38,744 nt of DNA from an uncultured Gemmiger sp. (GCA_947631565.1 CANRLV010000018.1:1-38744); one strand, 5' to 3'. Shown: positions 1 through 7,867, counted from the stretch's first letter. The notes: a model not told the origin generated them from the letters alone. Numbers and translations are program-made.

Positions 1-813
1 ATCCGAGAAATCCTCCGGCATCAGCAGGAAGTCCTGGTTGTACTGCTCCGGCGGGATATATCCCTCCTGGGCAGCTATCTTCGCGCCGAACTTCACGGCG
101 CTGGCCCAGATACCCGCAAGTTCCGCATCATCCAGCGGCGGGCTGCATTTTTCCGCTTCCTTTAAGAACTGCTTATGAGCTTCCTCCGTATTCCCCAGCC
201 GCTTGATGATCCGACCGGCGTAATGGGACATGGTCTTGTTCCGGGAACCCTCCGGGATCTGCCCCTGCGCCTCGTCCCACTCCGCAAAGTGGTCTGCCAG
301 GAACGCATCAATGGTAATCTCGCCGTCATACACCTCGACCGCCGCATTCTTTACCCCGAAAAGGAACCGGGCGCTGTCTTTAGCCCCGTCATCGAAATAG
401 GGGTAATCGGCAATCAGCTTGTCCTTCCATGAACTGTAAAGAGCTGCATCCGTTGTCTCCGTGCAGATAAAATACACATGGAACCGGGGTCTGGGGCCGC
501 GTTTTCCTTTCTGCTTCATGTGGCTCCTGCTGTAGACAAAGATCATCCCCACTCCCGGAAAGTCCATCGCCACGTCAAAGGGCGTGAGCCAGTCATCCGG
601 GTCGTCCGAGTGGTCGTTGTCACAGTCCATCGGCAAACAGTCCGCTTTCAGGAAGTTGTCCACGCTGCGGTAGTTCTGCTTATATGCCGCGCACACATGG
701 TCGAAGGCCGCCGCCTGCCGCATGGTGTCCGCATCCGTGACCGTCACGGGATTCGGATACACGCAGTTTGACCGGCTCCCCACCGTCGCGGCGTCATAAA
801 TTGTCATCTGCAT
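1..813 (-). CDS. Phage-type PrimPol primase, N-terminal part (runs off left edge)
   Basis: No stop codon occurs before the window edge, so only about 271 N-terminal residues are present. The translation has the archaeo-eukaryotic primase pattern of phage and plasmid primases: an acidic LPMDCDNDHSDDPDDW stretch carrying the catalytic Asp pair near residue 55, then RPRFHVYF near residue 105 with the conserved His. This family makes primers during element replication and is usually fused or linked to a D5/VapE-type helicase, which would lie to the left. The ATG at 813 is preferred because GGAGG sits 7 nt upstream. An alternative ATG at 807 overlaps the stop of the upstream DUF4406 gene as ATGA. 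Family assignment is confident from the motifs; the C-terminal architecture is not visible. Confidence 0.85.
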   Translation of the reverse strand, partial: MQMTIYDAATVGSRSNCVYPNPVTVTDADTMRQAAAFDHVCAAYKQNYRSVDNFLKADCLPMDCDNDHSDDPDDWLTPFDVAMDFPGVGMIFVYSRSHMKQKGKRGPRPRFHVYFICTETTDAALYSSWKDKLIADYPYFDDGAKDSARFLFGVKNAAVEVYDGEITIDAFLADHFAEWDEAQGQIPEGSRNKTMSHYAGRIIKRLGNTEEAHKQFLKEAEKCSPPLDDAELAGIWASAVKFGAKIAAQEGYIPPEQYNQDFLLMPEDFSD

Positions 814-1223
814 TCCGTTTCCTCCATATCCTCCGTAAAATAACGGATCGTCATATTTTTCTGCTTTGCCCTTCCAATCTCCCGGCGCATCCCATCGGAC
901 ACCTCGCCGCCGAACACCCAGAGCTGCTCACACTTGCCCAGCAGCACCAGATCCATAAAAATCGCCAGCTCCCGCTCCGTTTCTTCCGATAGGAACTGTG
1001 GGAACAGCAGATGCGGCGCAATGGGGATCGTGCCGGCGTCTGCGGCAAAGCGGCTGTACCGCCTTGCTTTTTCGGTATTGCCCTCCGTGTCCCCGGAGTA
1101 CGGGGAGCAGATATACACCAGCGGCCGGTATCTCGCCGCCTTTTCCTCCTGAACGATTTTTGTGAGGGCTTCATAGGCCGTCGGGTCGTAGTAGCCTTCG
1201 CTGTTATATCTGCTAACTCCCAT
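804..1223 (-). CDS. DUF4406-like phage protein
   Basis: A 139-residue protein with YICSPYSGD followed by GNTEKARRYSRFA, and later the stretch FGGEVSDGMRREI. These match the DUF4406 group, which has a Rossmann-like fold related to nucleoside 2-deoxyribosyltransferases and is common in phage replication modules. A role in nucleotide metabolism is plausible but unproven. The ATG at 1223 is chosen over an upstream in-frame GTG because GAGGGG lies about 6 nt before it. The gene overlaps the Cys-rich ORF upstream by 11 nt and the primase start downstream, so the three minus-strand genes are probably co-translated. Confidence 0.75.
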   Translation of the reverse strand: MGVSRYNSEGYYDPTAYEALTKIVQEEKAARYRPLVYICSPYSGDTEGNTEKARRYSRFAADAGTIPIAPHLLFPQFLSEETERELAIFMDLVLLGKCEQLWVFGGEVSDGMRREIGRAKQKNMTIRYFTEDMEETECR

Positions 1224-1452
1224 ACACACCCCTCACCTGATACCGCTCGATCAGGTCATCCCGTCCGATGCTGACCAGTCGCTCGTAGCTTTTCTGCCTG
1301 TCTGCGTCACACTGCGCCGTGGTCTTGAAAAACGGGCAGTCCTTCCCGTGGAAGTCATTGTCACCCAGGCAGAAGCACACGCCGTCCTTATTGGCAAAGC
1401 AGTCCCGATGCGCTGTGCACCGCGGCAGACCTTTTGATTTCGCTGTTCCCAT
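1213..1452 (-). CDS. Small Cys-rich phage/element protein
   Basis: A 79-residue basic protein with cysteines at CTAHRDC, CFC, CPF and QC and with several His residues, which suggests a small zinc-binding fold. Short Cys-rich proteins like this are common beside DUF4406 genes in Clostridia prophages. The ATG at 1452 has AAAGGA upstream. It is the first gene of the minus-strand run toward the primase. I do not recognise a function. Confidence 0.65.
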   Translation of the reverse strand: MGTAKSKGLPRCTAHRDCFANKDGVCFCLGDNDFHGKDCPFFKTTAQCDADRQKSYERLVSIGRDDLIERYQVRGVYGS

Positions 1453-1504
1453 AGCTTTTTCCGTCCTTTCTCTGAAAATTGAGCGGCTTACACCTCTCTA
1501 ATTG

Positions 1505-1534
1505 TGAAAGGACAGAAACCCTCCGTTTCAGCGG
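1505..1534 (-). repeat. 30-bp element-specific upstream repeat, copy 1 (minus)
   Basis: Read on the minus strand this begins CCGCTGAAA and ends TCTGTCCTTTCA. The same start, end and 30-nt length recur at 3224-3253 and 3288-3317 on the plus strand. Here it lies about 50 nt upstream of the Cys-rich gene. After it, the motif AAGCCGCTC also recurs downstream of copy 3. It is probably a transcriptional control site for both replication half-modules. Confidence 0.65.
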
Positions 1535-1584
1535 TGGGTATTCAAACTTTTCAAAACTCCTGTGACTGACCTTTTATTTTTATA

Positions 1585-1614
1585 TTGACAATACAGTATG
1601 ACATACAGTATAAT
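1585..1614 (+). promoter_or_regulatory. Sigma-A promoter with duplicated PadR-type operator
   Basis: The -35 TTGACA (1585-1590) and -10 TATAAT (1609-1614) are both perfect consensus, 18 nt apart. Two copies of the near-palindrome ATACAGTAT (1591-1599 and 1603-1611) lie between and over them, 12 bp apart. This placement suits autorepression by the PadR protein encoded directly downstream, as is usual for PadR-family regulators. Confidence 0.8.
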
Positions 1615-1634
1615 GACATTAGGAGGTGACGCTG

Positions 1635-1979
1635 ATGGGAGAAGAAAAAGATTTATTATCCTCTTTGCTTTTGGAGCTTCGCAGAGGCACACTGACAATT
1701 AGCGTACTCAGCCAGATGAAAGAACCGAAGTATGGGTATGCTTTGGTACAGAGCTTGGAAGAAAAAGGCGTTGCCATTGACCCCAACACCTTGTATCCTC
1801 TCCTTCGCCGGCTTGAGAATCAGGGGCTTTTGGAAAGCAAGTGGGAAACCGGTGGCGCAAAACCGAGAAAATACTATCAGCGGACAAAATACGGAACAGA
1901 AATTTATGAGAAGCTGAAAGCATACTGGCAAAACTTATCCGCCGGAATGGACCGGTTATTAAGGGAGGAAGAATCATGA
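1635..1979 (+). CDS. PadR-family transcriptional regulator
   Basis: A 114-residue protein with the PadR winged-helix signature: RRGTLTISVLSQM, then YGYALVQSLEEKG and IDPNTLYPLLRRLENQGLL, followed by a beta-wing with KPRKYYQRTKYG. The family represses promoters in response to small molecules or envelope stress. The ATG at 1635 is chosen because AGGAGG (1621-1626) is 8 nt upstream; an upstream in-frame GTG lies inside that Shine-Dalgarno sequence. The stop overlaps the next start by 4 nt (ATGA), so the pair is translationally coupled. Operator-like repeats in its own promoter suggest autoregulation. Confidence 0.9.
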   Translation: MGEEKDLLSSLLLELRRGTLTISVLSQMKEPKYGYALVQSLEEKGVAIDPNTLYPLLRRLENQGLLESKWETGGAKPRKYYQRTKYGTEIYEKLKAYWQNLSAGMDRLLREEES

Positions 1980-3076
1980 CGCCAAATGAAAAAGACTATA
2001 TGGATCGATATATTTACCAGGTAATCCGTCGGCTTTCCAAAGCTCAGCGAGATGAAGTGCGTATGGAGCTGGAAGAGCTGATCAGCGATATGTATACGGA
2101 TAAAGGCTCTATGGAAGAGGCGCTGACTGAACTCGGCGATCCTGCTGAATTTGCAAAACAATATCAAGGCGACCAAAGATATTTGATTGGCCCGGAATAT
2201 TTTGACACCTATCTGTGGTTTGTTAAGGTCGTCATAGTCTGTGCTGCCATACCGATTTTGCTTATTTCTCTGATAAATGCCATAGGAGAAATGCCTGCGA
2301 TTACTGCACAGAACTCTGCTTCTGTCATTATCCGAGCCATTGTAGATGGTCTAATCACCGGAATTACTGATGCTATTCTGTCCTGCGTGTCCGCATTCGG
2401 TGCAGTGACCTTGACTTTTGCCATTATGGAGCGGAAGAAGGTTCAATTCGAGCTGAAAAAGGAAGAAAAATGGTCCTTAGAAAGTCTGTCGGGAGAAGGC
2501 AAAACTCCAACTTCCCGCTCCCGTTGGACGCCAAAATTTTTAGAGCCTGTACCCGATAAAAAAGCAATCATAAGTCGGGGCGACAGCATTGTAGGCATTA
2601 TATTTATCGTTATTTTTAGTGTGCTGCTGATTTTTGCTCCTCATTTCTTTGCTGCGTTCTTTACAGAAGGCGAAACCGTAATGACCGTACCTATTTTTAA
2701 TCTGGAACAGTGGGGCATCGTTCTTCCCGTCTTTATACTAAGTCTGCTGATTGGTCTTGCAGACGAGATATTACGCTTGGTTGTCGGGGTCTACTGTAGA
2801 CTGGTTATGATCAGTAATATAGTGTGCGGAGTACTTCAAATTGTATTGAGCATCATTGTACTAAAGGTCTTACCCATTTGGAATCCGAATTTTGTACTTG
2901 AGATTGAACAGGCGTTGGGCGATCATGCAGATTCAGGAGCAAGATTTCTCACTTACTGGAACGCTGATATGGTGTCCAACGGGTTTCTTGCTTTTATTGT
3001 TGCAATTACCCTATTCGAGATTGGCGTAACAATTTATAAAACGCTCCGTTATGGTGTTGCCGTCAAAAGCAACTAA
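1976..3076 (+). CDS. HAAS/DUF1700-type membrane protein, PadR partner
   Basis: A 366-residue protein. Its N-terminal 65 residues form a helical HAAS-type domain (YQVIRRLSKAQRDEV, then ELGDPAEFAKQY). The rest has about five to six hydrophobic segments, near residues 80-100, 115-145, 205-230, 240-270, 275-295 and 330-350. PadR plus HAAS membrane protein pairs are common in Firmicutes and usually act in regulating envelope functions; the target is not shown here. It is coupled to padR and followed at once by a strong terminator, so the two genes form a self-contained cassette inserted between phage replication genes. Confidence 0.75.
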   Translation: MTPNEKDYMDRYIYQVIRRLSKAQRDEVRMELEELISDMYTDKGSMEEALTELGDPAEFAKQYQGDQRYLIGPEYFDTYLWFVKVVIVCAAIPILLISLINAIGEMPAITAQNSASVIIRAIVDGLITGITDAILSCVSAFGAVTLTFAIMERKKVQFELKKEEKWSLESLSGEGKTPTSRSRWTPKFLEPVPDKKAIISRGDSIVGIIFIVIFSVLLIFAPHFFAAFFTEGETVMTVPIFNLEQWGIVLPVFILSLLIGLADEILRLVVGVYCRLVMISNIVCGVLQIVLSIIVLKVLPIWNPNFVLEIEQALGDHADSGARFLTYWNADMVSNGFLAFIVAITLFEIGVTIYKTLRYGVAVKSN

Positions 3077-3123
3077 AAAAAGAGGCTATCATGTTTTCCA
3101 AGACATGATAGCCTCTTTTTTTA
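3075..3123 (+). terminator. Rho-independent terminator of the PadR-HAAS cassette
   Basis: An A-run, AGAGGCTATCATGT, an 8-nt loop and the exact complement followed by seven T residues. The stem is 14 bp before counting A-U pairs. The structure should work in both directions. Confidence 0.9.
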
Positions 3124-3223
3124 GTATGCAAAGATTTATAAATCGTTATATTTTAATGGTTTCAAATATCAGATTACATTCATCTGCGTTTTCACACCAC
3201 AGCTAACTTTGTTCAAAAAAGCA

Positions 3224-3253
3224 CCGCTAAAAAATGCCGTCCTTGTCCTTTCA
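3224..3253 (+). repeat. 30-bp element-specific upstream repeat, copy 2
   Basis: Begins CCGCTAAAAAAT and ends TTGTCCTTTCA. It aligns without gaps to copy 3, which starts 64 bp further on, and to copy 1 on the other strand. The following bases form an imperfect hairpin between CCGTCC and GGGACGG. Apart from copies 2 and 3, the 3126-3362 gap shows no gene. Confidence 0.65.
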
Positions 3254-3287
3254 GAAGTGAGAGACACAGGGACGGCAACATTTTTCT

Positions 3288-3317
3288 CCGCTGAAAAATC
3301 CCCGTTCTGTCCTTTCA
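3288..3317 (+). repeat. 30-bp element-specific upstream repeat, copy 3
   Basis: Begins CCGCTGAAAAAT and ends TTCTGTCCTTTCA, followed by AGAGGGGCAGG and AAGCCGCTC as in copy 1. It lies about 45 nt upstream of the first plus-strand replication gene, the mirror image of copy 1 before the minus-strand module. Confidence 0.65.
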
Positions 3318-3362
3318 GAGACAGAGGGGCAGGAAAGCCGCTCGGAAACGGAGGTGCTGCGG

Positions 3363-3533
3363 ATGCAGGAAAATTCAGAGACAACCAGAGACAGGCAGCT
3401 TGACGAGGAACTCGCCGATGTGCTGATCGCCATCAGCGTGATCGCAAAGCGTCTCGCCAGAAAGCTGCAGACGGCAAATCAGGAAGGAGGAACGCCGGAT
3501 GGGGAAATTGAGCGACCTGGACTTACAGATTAA
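3363..3533 (+). CDS. Small phage protein (56 aa)
   Basis: The ATG at 3363 is preceded by GGAGGTG. The 56-codon frame encodes an amphipathic helical peptide (QLDEELADVLIAISVIAKRL) with a charged tail. It ends 35 nt inside the next gene, which supports translational coupling. It is probably real because of the good Shine-Dalgarno sequence and its place as first gene of the plus-strand replication run. No function is recognised. Confidence 0.6.
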   Translation: MQENSETTRDRQLDEELADVLIAISVIAKRLARKLQTANQEGGTPDGEIERPGLTD

Positions 3534-3828
3534 GGAGCTGCGCTCCTGCGGGGAGACCATCATCGAAATCGCCAACACGCTGGCGGGGATGTTTTCTTCC
3601 CAGGCGGCAGAGGATGCGCCGCCGAAGGAGAAGCCGAAAGCACTCACCCTTGAGGAGGTGCGCCACCGCATGACGGTGATCGCCCAGGCAGGGCACTCAG
3701 CAGAGGTGAAAGCCCTCATTACGAAGTACGGAGCGAGGAAGCTGTCGGACATCGACCCTTCTAAATTCGAAGGGCTTCTGAAGGAAGCGGACGCGCTCGG
3801 AAAGCCGGAGGCGGGGACCGATGGGTAA
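3499..3828 (+). CDS. Phage replication-module protein upstream of DUF2800
   Basis: A 109-residue, mostly helical protein. The N-terminal half is a probable coiled coil (LSDLDLQIKELRSCGETIIEI). The C-terminal half contains TLEEVRHRMTVIAQAGHSAEV and a KYGARKLSDIDPS motif. Proteins of this kind stand just before DUF2800 in many Clostridia prophages and resemble recombination or annealing accessory proteins in composition. Function is unknown. AGGAGG lies upstream of the ATG. The stop overlaps the DUF2800 start by 8 nt. Confidence 0.65.
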   Translation: MGKLSDLDLQIKELRSCGETIIEIANTLAGMFSSQAAEDAPPKEKPKALTLEEVRHRMTVIAQAGHSAEVKALITKYGARKLSDIDPSKFEGLLKEADALGKPEAGTDG

Positions 3829-4981
3829 GCATTCTTTCCTTTCCGCTTCCGCAAGCCACAGGTGGATCAATTGCCCGCCGTCGGCGCGGCTCTGCGAGGA
3901 GTATGCGGACAGGCCCAGCGAATACGCCCAGGAGGGTACCGACTGCCATGAGCTGTGTGCTTATAAGGTGGAAAAAGCCCTTGGCCGCAGGGTGAAGGAC
4001 CCTACGGAGAACCTGACCTACTACTCCCAGGAGATGGAGGACTGCGCCGACGGCTACTGTGCCTTCGTGATGGAGGAAGTGGCAAAGGCCAGGGAACGCT
4101 GCGCCGACCCGCTGGTGCTTGTGGAGCAGCGGCTCGACTATTCCCGCTATGTGGGGATCGAGGGCAGCTTCGGCACCGGGGACTGCGTCATTGTTTCGGA
4201 CGGGCTTCTCCACATCATCGACTACAAGCACGGGCTTGGCGTCCTGGTGTCTGCGGAGAAGAACAGCCAGCTTTCCTGCTATGCGCTGGGCGCCCTCGAC
4301 CTGTTCGATGGCATCTACGATATCGCGCAGGTCAGCCTTACCATCTACCAGCCCCGCCGGGAGAACGTCAGCACATACACCATGAGCCGGGAAGAACTTC
4401 TGGCCTGGGCTGAGACCGTGCTTGCCCCTGCCGCAAAGCTGGCATACGAGGGCAAGGGCGAGTTTAAAGCCGGGAATCACTGCCAGTTCTGCAAGGCAAA
4501 AGCTACCTGCCGCAAACGGGCGGAATATAACCTGGAACTGGCACGGTATGACTTCGAGATGCCCGCGCTCCTGGGAGATGATGAGGTCGCCGCTATTCTT
4601 ACCAAAGCGGACGAGCTGGTCTCCTGGGCCGGGGACATCAAGGACTACGCCCTGCAGAAAGCCCTGTCCGGGACGAAGTTCACAGGATTCAAAGTGGTCG
4701 AGGGCCGCTCCAACCGGAAGTACACCGATGAAGCCGCAGTCGCCAAAGCGGTCGAGGATGCCGGTTACGAGCCTTATGAGAAGAAACTGCTGGGCATCAC
4801 GGCCATGAGCCAGGCCCTTGGCCGGAAGAAGTTTGAAGAGCTGCTCGGCGGCCTTGTCTACAAGCCGCCCGGCAAACCCGTACTTGTGCCGGAGAGCGAT
4901 AAGCGCCCGGCCATGAACACAGCCATTAACGATTTCAAAGAAAATGAGGAGGACAACAACTATGGCAAAGATCGTAAATAA
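3821..4981 (+). CDS. DUF2800 PD-(D/E)XK nuclease-like phage protein
   Basis: A 386-residue protein of the DUF2800 family, related to RecB/Cas4-type nucleases. Visible family features are ASHRWINCPPS at the N-terminus, EGTDCHELCAY with a His near residue 47, GTGDCVI then IIDYKHG (the D-x-K of the nuclease core, near residues 130-136), and a Cys cluster HCQFCKAKATC near residues 220-230 that could hold metal or an Fe-S cluster. It sits between the small helical protein and DUF2815, the usual phage order, and probably acts in element recombination or replication. It overlaps DUF2815 by 20 nt. Confidence 0.85.
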   Translation: MGKHSFLSASASHRWINCPPSARLCEEYADRPSEYAQEGTDCHELCAYKVEKALGRRVKDPTENLTYYSQEMEDCADGYCAFVMEEVAKARERCADPLVLVEQRLDYSRYVGIEGSFGTGDCVIVSDGLLHIIDYKHGLGVLVSAEKNSQLSCYALGALDLFDGIYDIAQVSLTIYQPRRENVSTYTMSREELLAWAETVLAPAAKLAYEGKGEFKAGNHCQFCKAKATCRKRAEYNLELARYDFEMPALLGDDEVAAILTKADELVSWAGDIKDYALQKALSGTKFTGFKVVEGRSNRKYTDEAAVAKAVEDAGYEPYEKKLLGITAMSQALGRKKFEELLGGLVYKPPGKPVLVPESDKRPAMNTAINDFKENEEDNNYGKDRK

Positions 4982-5525
4982 GACGAAGGTAATCACCGGC
5001 CCCAGAACCCGCTGGAGCTATGCGAATGTCTGGGACCCCAAGAGCATCAACGGCGGCACGCCCAAGTACAGCGTCAGCCTGATCATCCCGAAGTCCGACA
5101 AGAAAACCGTGGAAGCCATCAAGGCGGCGATCCAGGCGGCCTATGAGGAGGGCGAGTCCAAACTGAAGGGCAACGGCAAGACCGTCCCCGCGCTCTCAGT
5201 CATCAAGACCCCGCTGCGTGACGGCGATGCGGAGCGCCCCGATGATCCAGTCTATGCGGATGCGTACTTCATCAACGCCAATTCCGCCACCGCCCCCGGC
5301 ATCGTGGATGCGGACCTGAACCCCATCCTGGAGCGTTCCGAGGTGTACTCCGGCGTGTACGGCAGGGCCAGCATCAACCTGTATGCCTTTAACTCCAACG
5401 GAAACCGGGGCATCGCCTGCGGGCTGAACAACCTGCAGAAGATCTCCGATGGGGAGCCGCTGGGCGGCAAGAGCCGTGCCGAGGATGATTTCTCCACCGA
5501 GGACGATGACGATTATCTTTCCTGA
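4962..5525 (+). CDS. DUF2815 phage ssDNA-binding-like protein
   Basis: A 187-residue protein of the DUF2815 family. It begins MAKIVNKTKVITGP and has a beta-rich core (PKYSVSLIIPKSD, then VYSGVYGRASINLYAF). It ends in an acidic tail, EDDDDYLS, as in T7 gp2.5-like SSBs, where the tail contacts replication partners. An SSB role is inferred from fold-like features and its place directly before the polymerase. The ATG at 4962 is chosen because GAGGAGG lies about 9 nt upstream; an upstream in-frame ATG lies within that site. Confidence 0.85.
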   Translation: MAKIVNKTKVITGPRTRWSYANVWDPKSINGGTPKYSVSLIIPKSDKKTVEAIKAAIQAAYEEGESKLKGNGKTVPALSVIKTPLRDGDAERPDDPVYADAYFINANSATAPGIVDADLNPILERSEVYSGVYGRASINLYAFNSNGNRGIACGLNNLQKISDGEPLGGKSRAEDDFSTEDDDDYLS

Positions 5526-5534
5526 GACAACACA

Positions 5535-5558
5535 GGGCGGCAGTCACCGCTGCCGCCC
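5535..5558 (+). other. GC-rich hairpin between DUF2815 and membrane peptide
   Basis: GGGCGGCAG, a 6-nt loop and CTGCCGCCC form a perfect 9-bp stem just after the DUF2815 stop. No T-tract follows, so it may be an mRNA stabiliser or processing site rather than a terminator. A second hairpin with the same GGCGGCAG core lies at 5784-5810. Confidence 0.5.
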
Positions 5559-5584
5559 GCCCATTCAAAGAAAATGCGAGGTAA

Positions 5585-5770
5585 ATGGATATGACAGAGT
5601 TTTATGAGTTCGCAAAACAGTTTGATGTGATCGTGATTTTCATTCTCCTGTACGGATTTGCCGTCGGCAGCATCGTGTACTGGATCACCGACTTCCTGCA
5701 CTGGTGCTGGACAAAGTTCAAGAAGCACAGGGAGAAAAAACGCCAGGCGGCAAAACAGCCGGAGGAATAA
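5585..5770 (+). CDS. Small single-pass membrane protein
   Basis: A 61-residue protein with one hydrophobic segment (about residues 14-34, VIVIFILLYGFAVGSIVYWI) and a strongly basic C-terminus (KFKKHREKKRQAAK), which suggests a cytosolic tail. GCGAGG lies upstream of the ATG at 5585; an ATG two codons later is also possible. It lies between the SSB-like protein and the polymerase. No function is recognised. Confidence 0.65.
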   Translation: MDMTEFYEFAKQFDVIVIFILLYGFAVGSIVYWITDFLHWCWTKFKKHREKKRQAAKQPEE

Positions 5771-5783
5771 GCAATGCGCACCG

Positions 5784-5817
5784 GGCGGCAGGAACAGCAC
5801 TCCTGCCGCCTGTTTTT
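5784..5817 (+). terminator. Terminator or attenuator just before the polymerase gene
   Basis: GGCGGCAGGA, a 7-nt loop and TCCTGCCGCC form a perfect 10-bp stem followed by TGTTTTT. It ends only about 3 nt before the polymerase Shine-Dalgarno sequence (GGAGG near 5820), so it should cut polymerase expression relative to the upstream genes unless it is read through. Confidence 0.7.
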
Positions 5818-5832
5818 ATGGAGGTAAAACAC

Positions 5833-7821
5833 ATGGCAATCCACACCCTATCAATCGACTTGGAGACCTTTTCCGATGTCGATCTGAAAAAATGCGGCGT
5901 GTATAAATACGCCGAGTCCCATGATTTTGAAATCCTGCTCTTCGGCGTGTCCGTGGATGGCGGCGAGGTCACCGTATATGATCTGGCGTCCGGCGACATC
6001 GTACCGGAGGAGATTATCAAAGCCCTCTCGGACGATTCCGTCATCAAGTGGGCGTACAATGCGTCCTTCGAGCGTATTTGCCTTTCTGTCTGGCTGCGCC
6101 GAAACTATCCGCAGTATTTTTCCTCTTACAGCATAGAGGAGGACACTGTCCGAAATTACCTTGACCCGTCCTCCTGGCGCTGCTCCCTGGTATGGGGCGC
6201 GTACATGGGGCTGCCCCTCTCTCTGGAGGGGATCGGCAAAGTCCTGAAGCTGGAAAACCAGAAGATGGCAGAAGGCAAGGCGCTCATCCGCTATTTCTGC
6301 GTCCCCTGCAAGCCTACCAAGGCCAACGGCGGCAGGATGCGTAATCTTCCGGAGCATGACCCGGTGAAGTGGTCAACCTTCATCGCGTATAACAAGCGGG
6401 ATGTGGAAACCGAGATGGCGGTCCAGCAGAAGCTGTCGAAGTTCCCCGTGCCGGATTTCCTATGGGAGGAATATCATCTCGACCAGGAGATCAACGACCG
6501 GGGCATACAGCTTGACATGGTGCTGGTGGAACAGGCCATCGACATTGATGAGCGTTCCAGGGAAGAACTCTCCGCAAAGATGCGGCAGCTCACCGCCCTG
6601 GAAAACCCGAACTCCGTCCAGCAGATGAAGGAATGGCTCACAAAGCACGGCCTTGAGGTGGACTCCCTGGACAAGAAAGCCGTGAAGGAACTATTGAAAA
6701 CTGCGCCGCCGGAGCTTGCCGAGGTGCTGGAACTGCGCCGGCAGCTTGCCAAATCCTCCGTGAAGAAGTACCAGGCCATGCAGAACGCCGTATGCACGGA
6801 TGGCAGGGCAAGAGGGATGTTCCAGTTTTACGGGGCCAACCGCAGCGGCCGCTGGGCGGGCAGGCTGATCCAATTGCAAAACCTCCCTCAAAATCACATG
6901 GCACATCTGGAGGACGCGAGAAGCCTTGTTCGTTCTGGCGATTACGCCCTGCTATCTGCACTGTATGATTCCGTGCCGGAAGTCCTGTCGGAACTCATCC
7001 GCACGGCATTTGTGCCGAGGGACGGATATAAGTTTATCGTTTCCGACTTTTCCGCCATCGAAGCCCGTGTGCTTTCGTTTTTGGCCAGCGAGTCCTGGCG
7101 GCTGAAGGTCTTTGCGGAGAACGGCGACATCTACTGCGCCAGTGCCTCCGCCATGTTCCATGTGCCAGTGGAAAAGCATGGGCAGAACTCCCATCTGAGA
7201 CAGAAAGGCAAAATCGCCGAACTGGCCCTGGGATACGGCGGATCGGTAGGCGCCCTCAAGTCGATGGGCGCTTTGGAGATGGGTCTTGCCGAGGAGGAAC
7301 TCCAGCCCCTTGTGGATGCGTGGCGCACCTCCAATCCGAACATCGTACAGCTTTGGTGGGATGTGGACAATGCCGTAAAAACCACCGTCCGCCAGCGGCT
7401 GGACACGGAAACGCACGGTATCCGGTTCCGCTACCGCAGCGGGATGCTGTTCATCATTCTGCCTTCCGGCCGCCAGCTCTGCTATGTAAAGCCTAATATG
7501 GGCGTCAACAAGTTTGGCGGCGATTCCGTCACCTATGAGGGTGTCGGCAGCACAAAGAAGTGGGAGCGCATCGAATCTTACGGCCCGAAATTCGTGGAAA
7601 ACATCGTCCAAGCGGTTTCAAGGGATATTCTCATGTATGCCATCCGGACGCTTTCCCACTGCTTTATTGTCGGCCATGTCCACGATGAACTAATTATCGA
7701 GTGCAGTATGGGCGTCTCTCTGGATGCCGTCTGTGAGCAGATGGGAAGGACGCCGCCTTGGATCAAAGGTCTGAATCTCCGGGCAGACGGCTATGAAACC
7801 ATGTTTTACAAGAAGGACTGA
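5833..7821 (+). CDS. Phage family A DNA polymerase with 3'-5' exonuclease domain
   Basis: A 662-residue replicative polymerase of the phage Pol I-like type. The exonuclease domain has SIDLETFSD (D9, E11), YNASFER near 75-81 and YNKRDVETE near 186-194. The polymerase domain has NRSGRWAGRLIQLQNLPQN (about 336-354), motif A SDFSAIEARV (404-413), motif B KGKIAELALGYGG (458-470) and motif C HVHDELIIE (615-623). All catalytic acidic residues are present, so it should be active. There is no 5'-nuclease domain, as expected for phage enzymes. The ATG at 5833 follows GGAGGTAAAACAC; longer in-frame starts would overlap the membrane peptide gene. It is the last gene of the plus-strand run. Confidence 0.95.
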   Translation: MAIHTLSIDLETFSDVDLKKCGVYKYAESHDFEILLFGVSVDGGEVTVYDLASGDIVPEEIIKALSDDSVIKWAYNASFERICLSVWLRRNYPQYFSSYSIEEDTVRNYLDPSSWRCSLVWGAYMGLPLSLEGIGKVLKLENQKMAEGKALIRYFCVPCKPTKANGGRMRNLPEHDPVKWSTFIAYNKRDVETEMAVQQKLSKFPVPDFLWEEYHLDQEINDRGIQLDMVLVEQAIDIDERSREELSAKMRQLTALENPNSVQQMKEWLTKHGLEVDSLDKKAVKELLKTAPPELAEVLELRRQLAKSSVKKYQAMQNAVCTDGRARGMFQFYGANRSGRWAGRLIQLQNLPQNHMAHLEDARSLVRSGDYALLSALYDSVPEVLSELIRTAFVPRDGYKFIVSDFSAIEARVLSFLASESWRLKVFAENGDIYCASASAMFHVPVEKHGQNSHLRQKGKIAELALGYGGSVGALKSMGALEMGLAEEELQPLVDAWRTSNPNIVQLWWDVDNAVKTTVRQRLDTETHGIRFRYRSGMLFIILPSGRQLCYVKPNMGVNKFGGDSVTYEGVGSTKKWERIESYGPKFVENIVQAVSRDILMYAIRTLSHCFIVGHVHDELIIECSMGVSLDAVCEQMGRTPPWIKGLNLRADGYETMFYKKD

Positions 7822-7825
7822 AAAA

Positions 7826-7867
7826 GGCGGTGCCTATCATAATGATAAGCACCGCCCACTTTTATTT
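7826..7867. terminator. Bidirectional terminator after DNA polymerase
   Basis: GGCGGTGCCTATCAT and ATGATAAGCACCGCC form a 15-bp stem with one mismatch and a 1-nt centre. TTTTATTT lies on one side and an A-run on the other. It serves both the polymerase gene and the convergent zinc-finger gene. Confidence 0.85.

Noticed and set aside
3761-4996. 411-codon open frame on the minus strand
   Set aside because: It is antisense to DUF2800, which has the family motifs and fits the phage gene order.
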